This document shows, one piece after another, positions 63,518 through 64,000 of a stretch of DNA of 64,000 nt. The DNA is taken from positions 2,283,211-2,347,210 of the forward strand of contig RPFO01000106.1 in assembly GCA_009746045.1 (NCBI GenBank), in the 5' to 3' direction. The first letter of the stretch is position 1, and the number at the start of each line of letters is the position of its first letter. The DNA comes from Mesostigma viride (taxonomy: Eukaryota > Streptophyta > Mesostigmatophyceae > Mesostigmatales > Mesostigmataceae). The notes beneath the pieces are model-generated. The model was given only the letters and a program-made list of their open reading frames with translations. It ran no database searches and had not been told where the DNA came from. The position numbers and the translations under genes were made by a program.

Positions 63518-64000
63518 AGGCACGAGGTAGCTGGGTTGGAAGCATTAGCTCAGCCCCAAGGCACCAAATTGTCTGCCAACCCTCCCGCTCTGAGGTCAAG
63601 ATTGGCAGTCGCCTTGCAAGCATTACACAGGTCACATAAGCAACAAGCTGCTGTGGCCGCAGGGTTGGCAAAAGTCTCAGCTGTGTGCACTAGTCAGGAC
63701 CCCTGGACCCTGGCAATAGACACTCAGGCACAGGTCAGTGTGATCAGTGCACAAGCCATCCCTGGTCTTGAGATTGCACCTTCATTTTGGGCACGGGTGC
63801 AGGATTTCTCAGGCCAAAGCTCACTGGATGTAGTGGGACAAGTGATGCTCCCTATACTTGGTATTCAGACACCCTTCCAGGTGGTGGAGGGGTACTCTGG
63901 TAACACCTTGTTGGGGGAACCTTTTGTATCCTATCCTGGGGTGCTTATCTCAGCTAATGAGCTCAGTGTCACAGGGGTGGGTGCAGTTCCTCTGGACCAC
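63518..64000 (+). CDS. retropepsin-like aspartic protease domain (partial)
   Basis: In the -1 frame relative to integrase: a helical lead (LRSRLAVALQALHRSHKQQA), then WTLAIDTQAQVSVISAQAIP, like the D[ST]G..VS.I motif of retropepsins but with Gln in place of Gly, then a hydrophobic ILGIQTPFQVVEGYSGNTLL that resembles the late ILG strand. It is cut by the window edge. The altered active-site Gly makes activity uncertain. Confidence 0.5.

Larger units (their letters stand above)
59451..64000 (+). mobile_element. LTR-type retrotransposon body (partial): Gag, zinc knuckle, integrase, protease-like
   Basis: One coding strand with consecutive Gag, CCHC knuckle, integrase and aspartic-protease-like domains, linked by frame changes that are all in the -1 direction. 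The window cuts it before any reverse transcriptase. Codon use is C-rich in the first part and A/T-richer from 61.2 kb on, suggesting that the Gag N-terminal region has a different history. Confidence 0.75.

Overview
This window is eukaryotic nuclear DNA, most likely from a green alga. The evidence is intron-rich genes with GT-AG and a few GC-AG introns, a plastid-type coproporphyrinogen oxidase with a basic leader, CCCTAAA telomere-type repeats, abundant micro- and minisatellites, two LINE families and a virus-like insert of the polinton-like virus (PLV) type. The prasinophyte Cymbomonas is one candidate known to me to carry endogenous PLVs, but the species cannot be proven from the window.

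Region 1 (1-31 kb) holds four host genes, reconstructed here exon by exon. They are a minus-strand MIT-domain protein (97-5823, running off the left edge), a plus-strand membrane-anchored zinc alcohol dehydrogenase (7133-14538, 8 exons, 453 aa), a minus-strand coproporphyrinogen III oxidase (18250-24248, last exon not found) and a plus-strand bacterial-type sugar C-methyltransferase (24760-30738, 7 exons, 438 aa). MIT/ADH and CPOX/methyltransferase are divergent pairs, and ADH and CPOX converge. The introns are full of minisatellites, many lying directly against splice sites. Two LINE 3' ends lie between ADH and CPOX.

Region 2 (about 31-57.6 kb) is an endogenous PLV-like morphogenesis module. 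Two elements interrupt it: an 11-kb terminal-inverted-repeat element (35269-46262, ends CACTATAC, 2-bp TT duplication) and a 2.86-kb piggyBac-like element (50197-53056, TTAA duplication). Removing both leaves about 11.4 kb of compact viral DNA. Eleven genes run leftward: a very large fibre-like protein, a basic core-like protein, a small unknown, a penton-like protein, an amphipathic small protein, the major capsid protein, a 56-aa ORF, an Ig-like/LamG fibre, and three unknowns. Two genes run rightward: a coiled-coil protein and an A32-type packaging ATPase. No polymerase, helicase or viral integrase is seen. Two genes are split by the insertions and at least two carry frameshifts, so the provirus is dead, although the capsid and ATPase frames are open. 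An array of five 55-bp hairpins borders its left side.

Region 3 (about 59.4-64 kb, cut by the right edge) is an LTR-type retrotransposon body. It has Gag, a CCHC knuckle, integrase and then an aspartic-protease-like domain, in that unusual order and with repeated -1 frame changes. The reverse transcriptase, if present, lies beyond the window. No rRNA, intact tRNA or CRISPR was seen.
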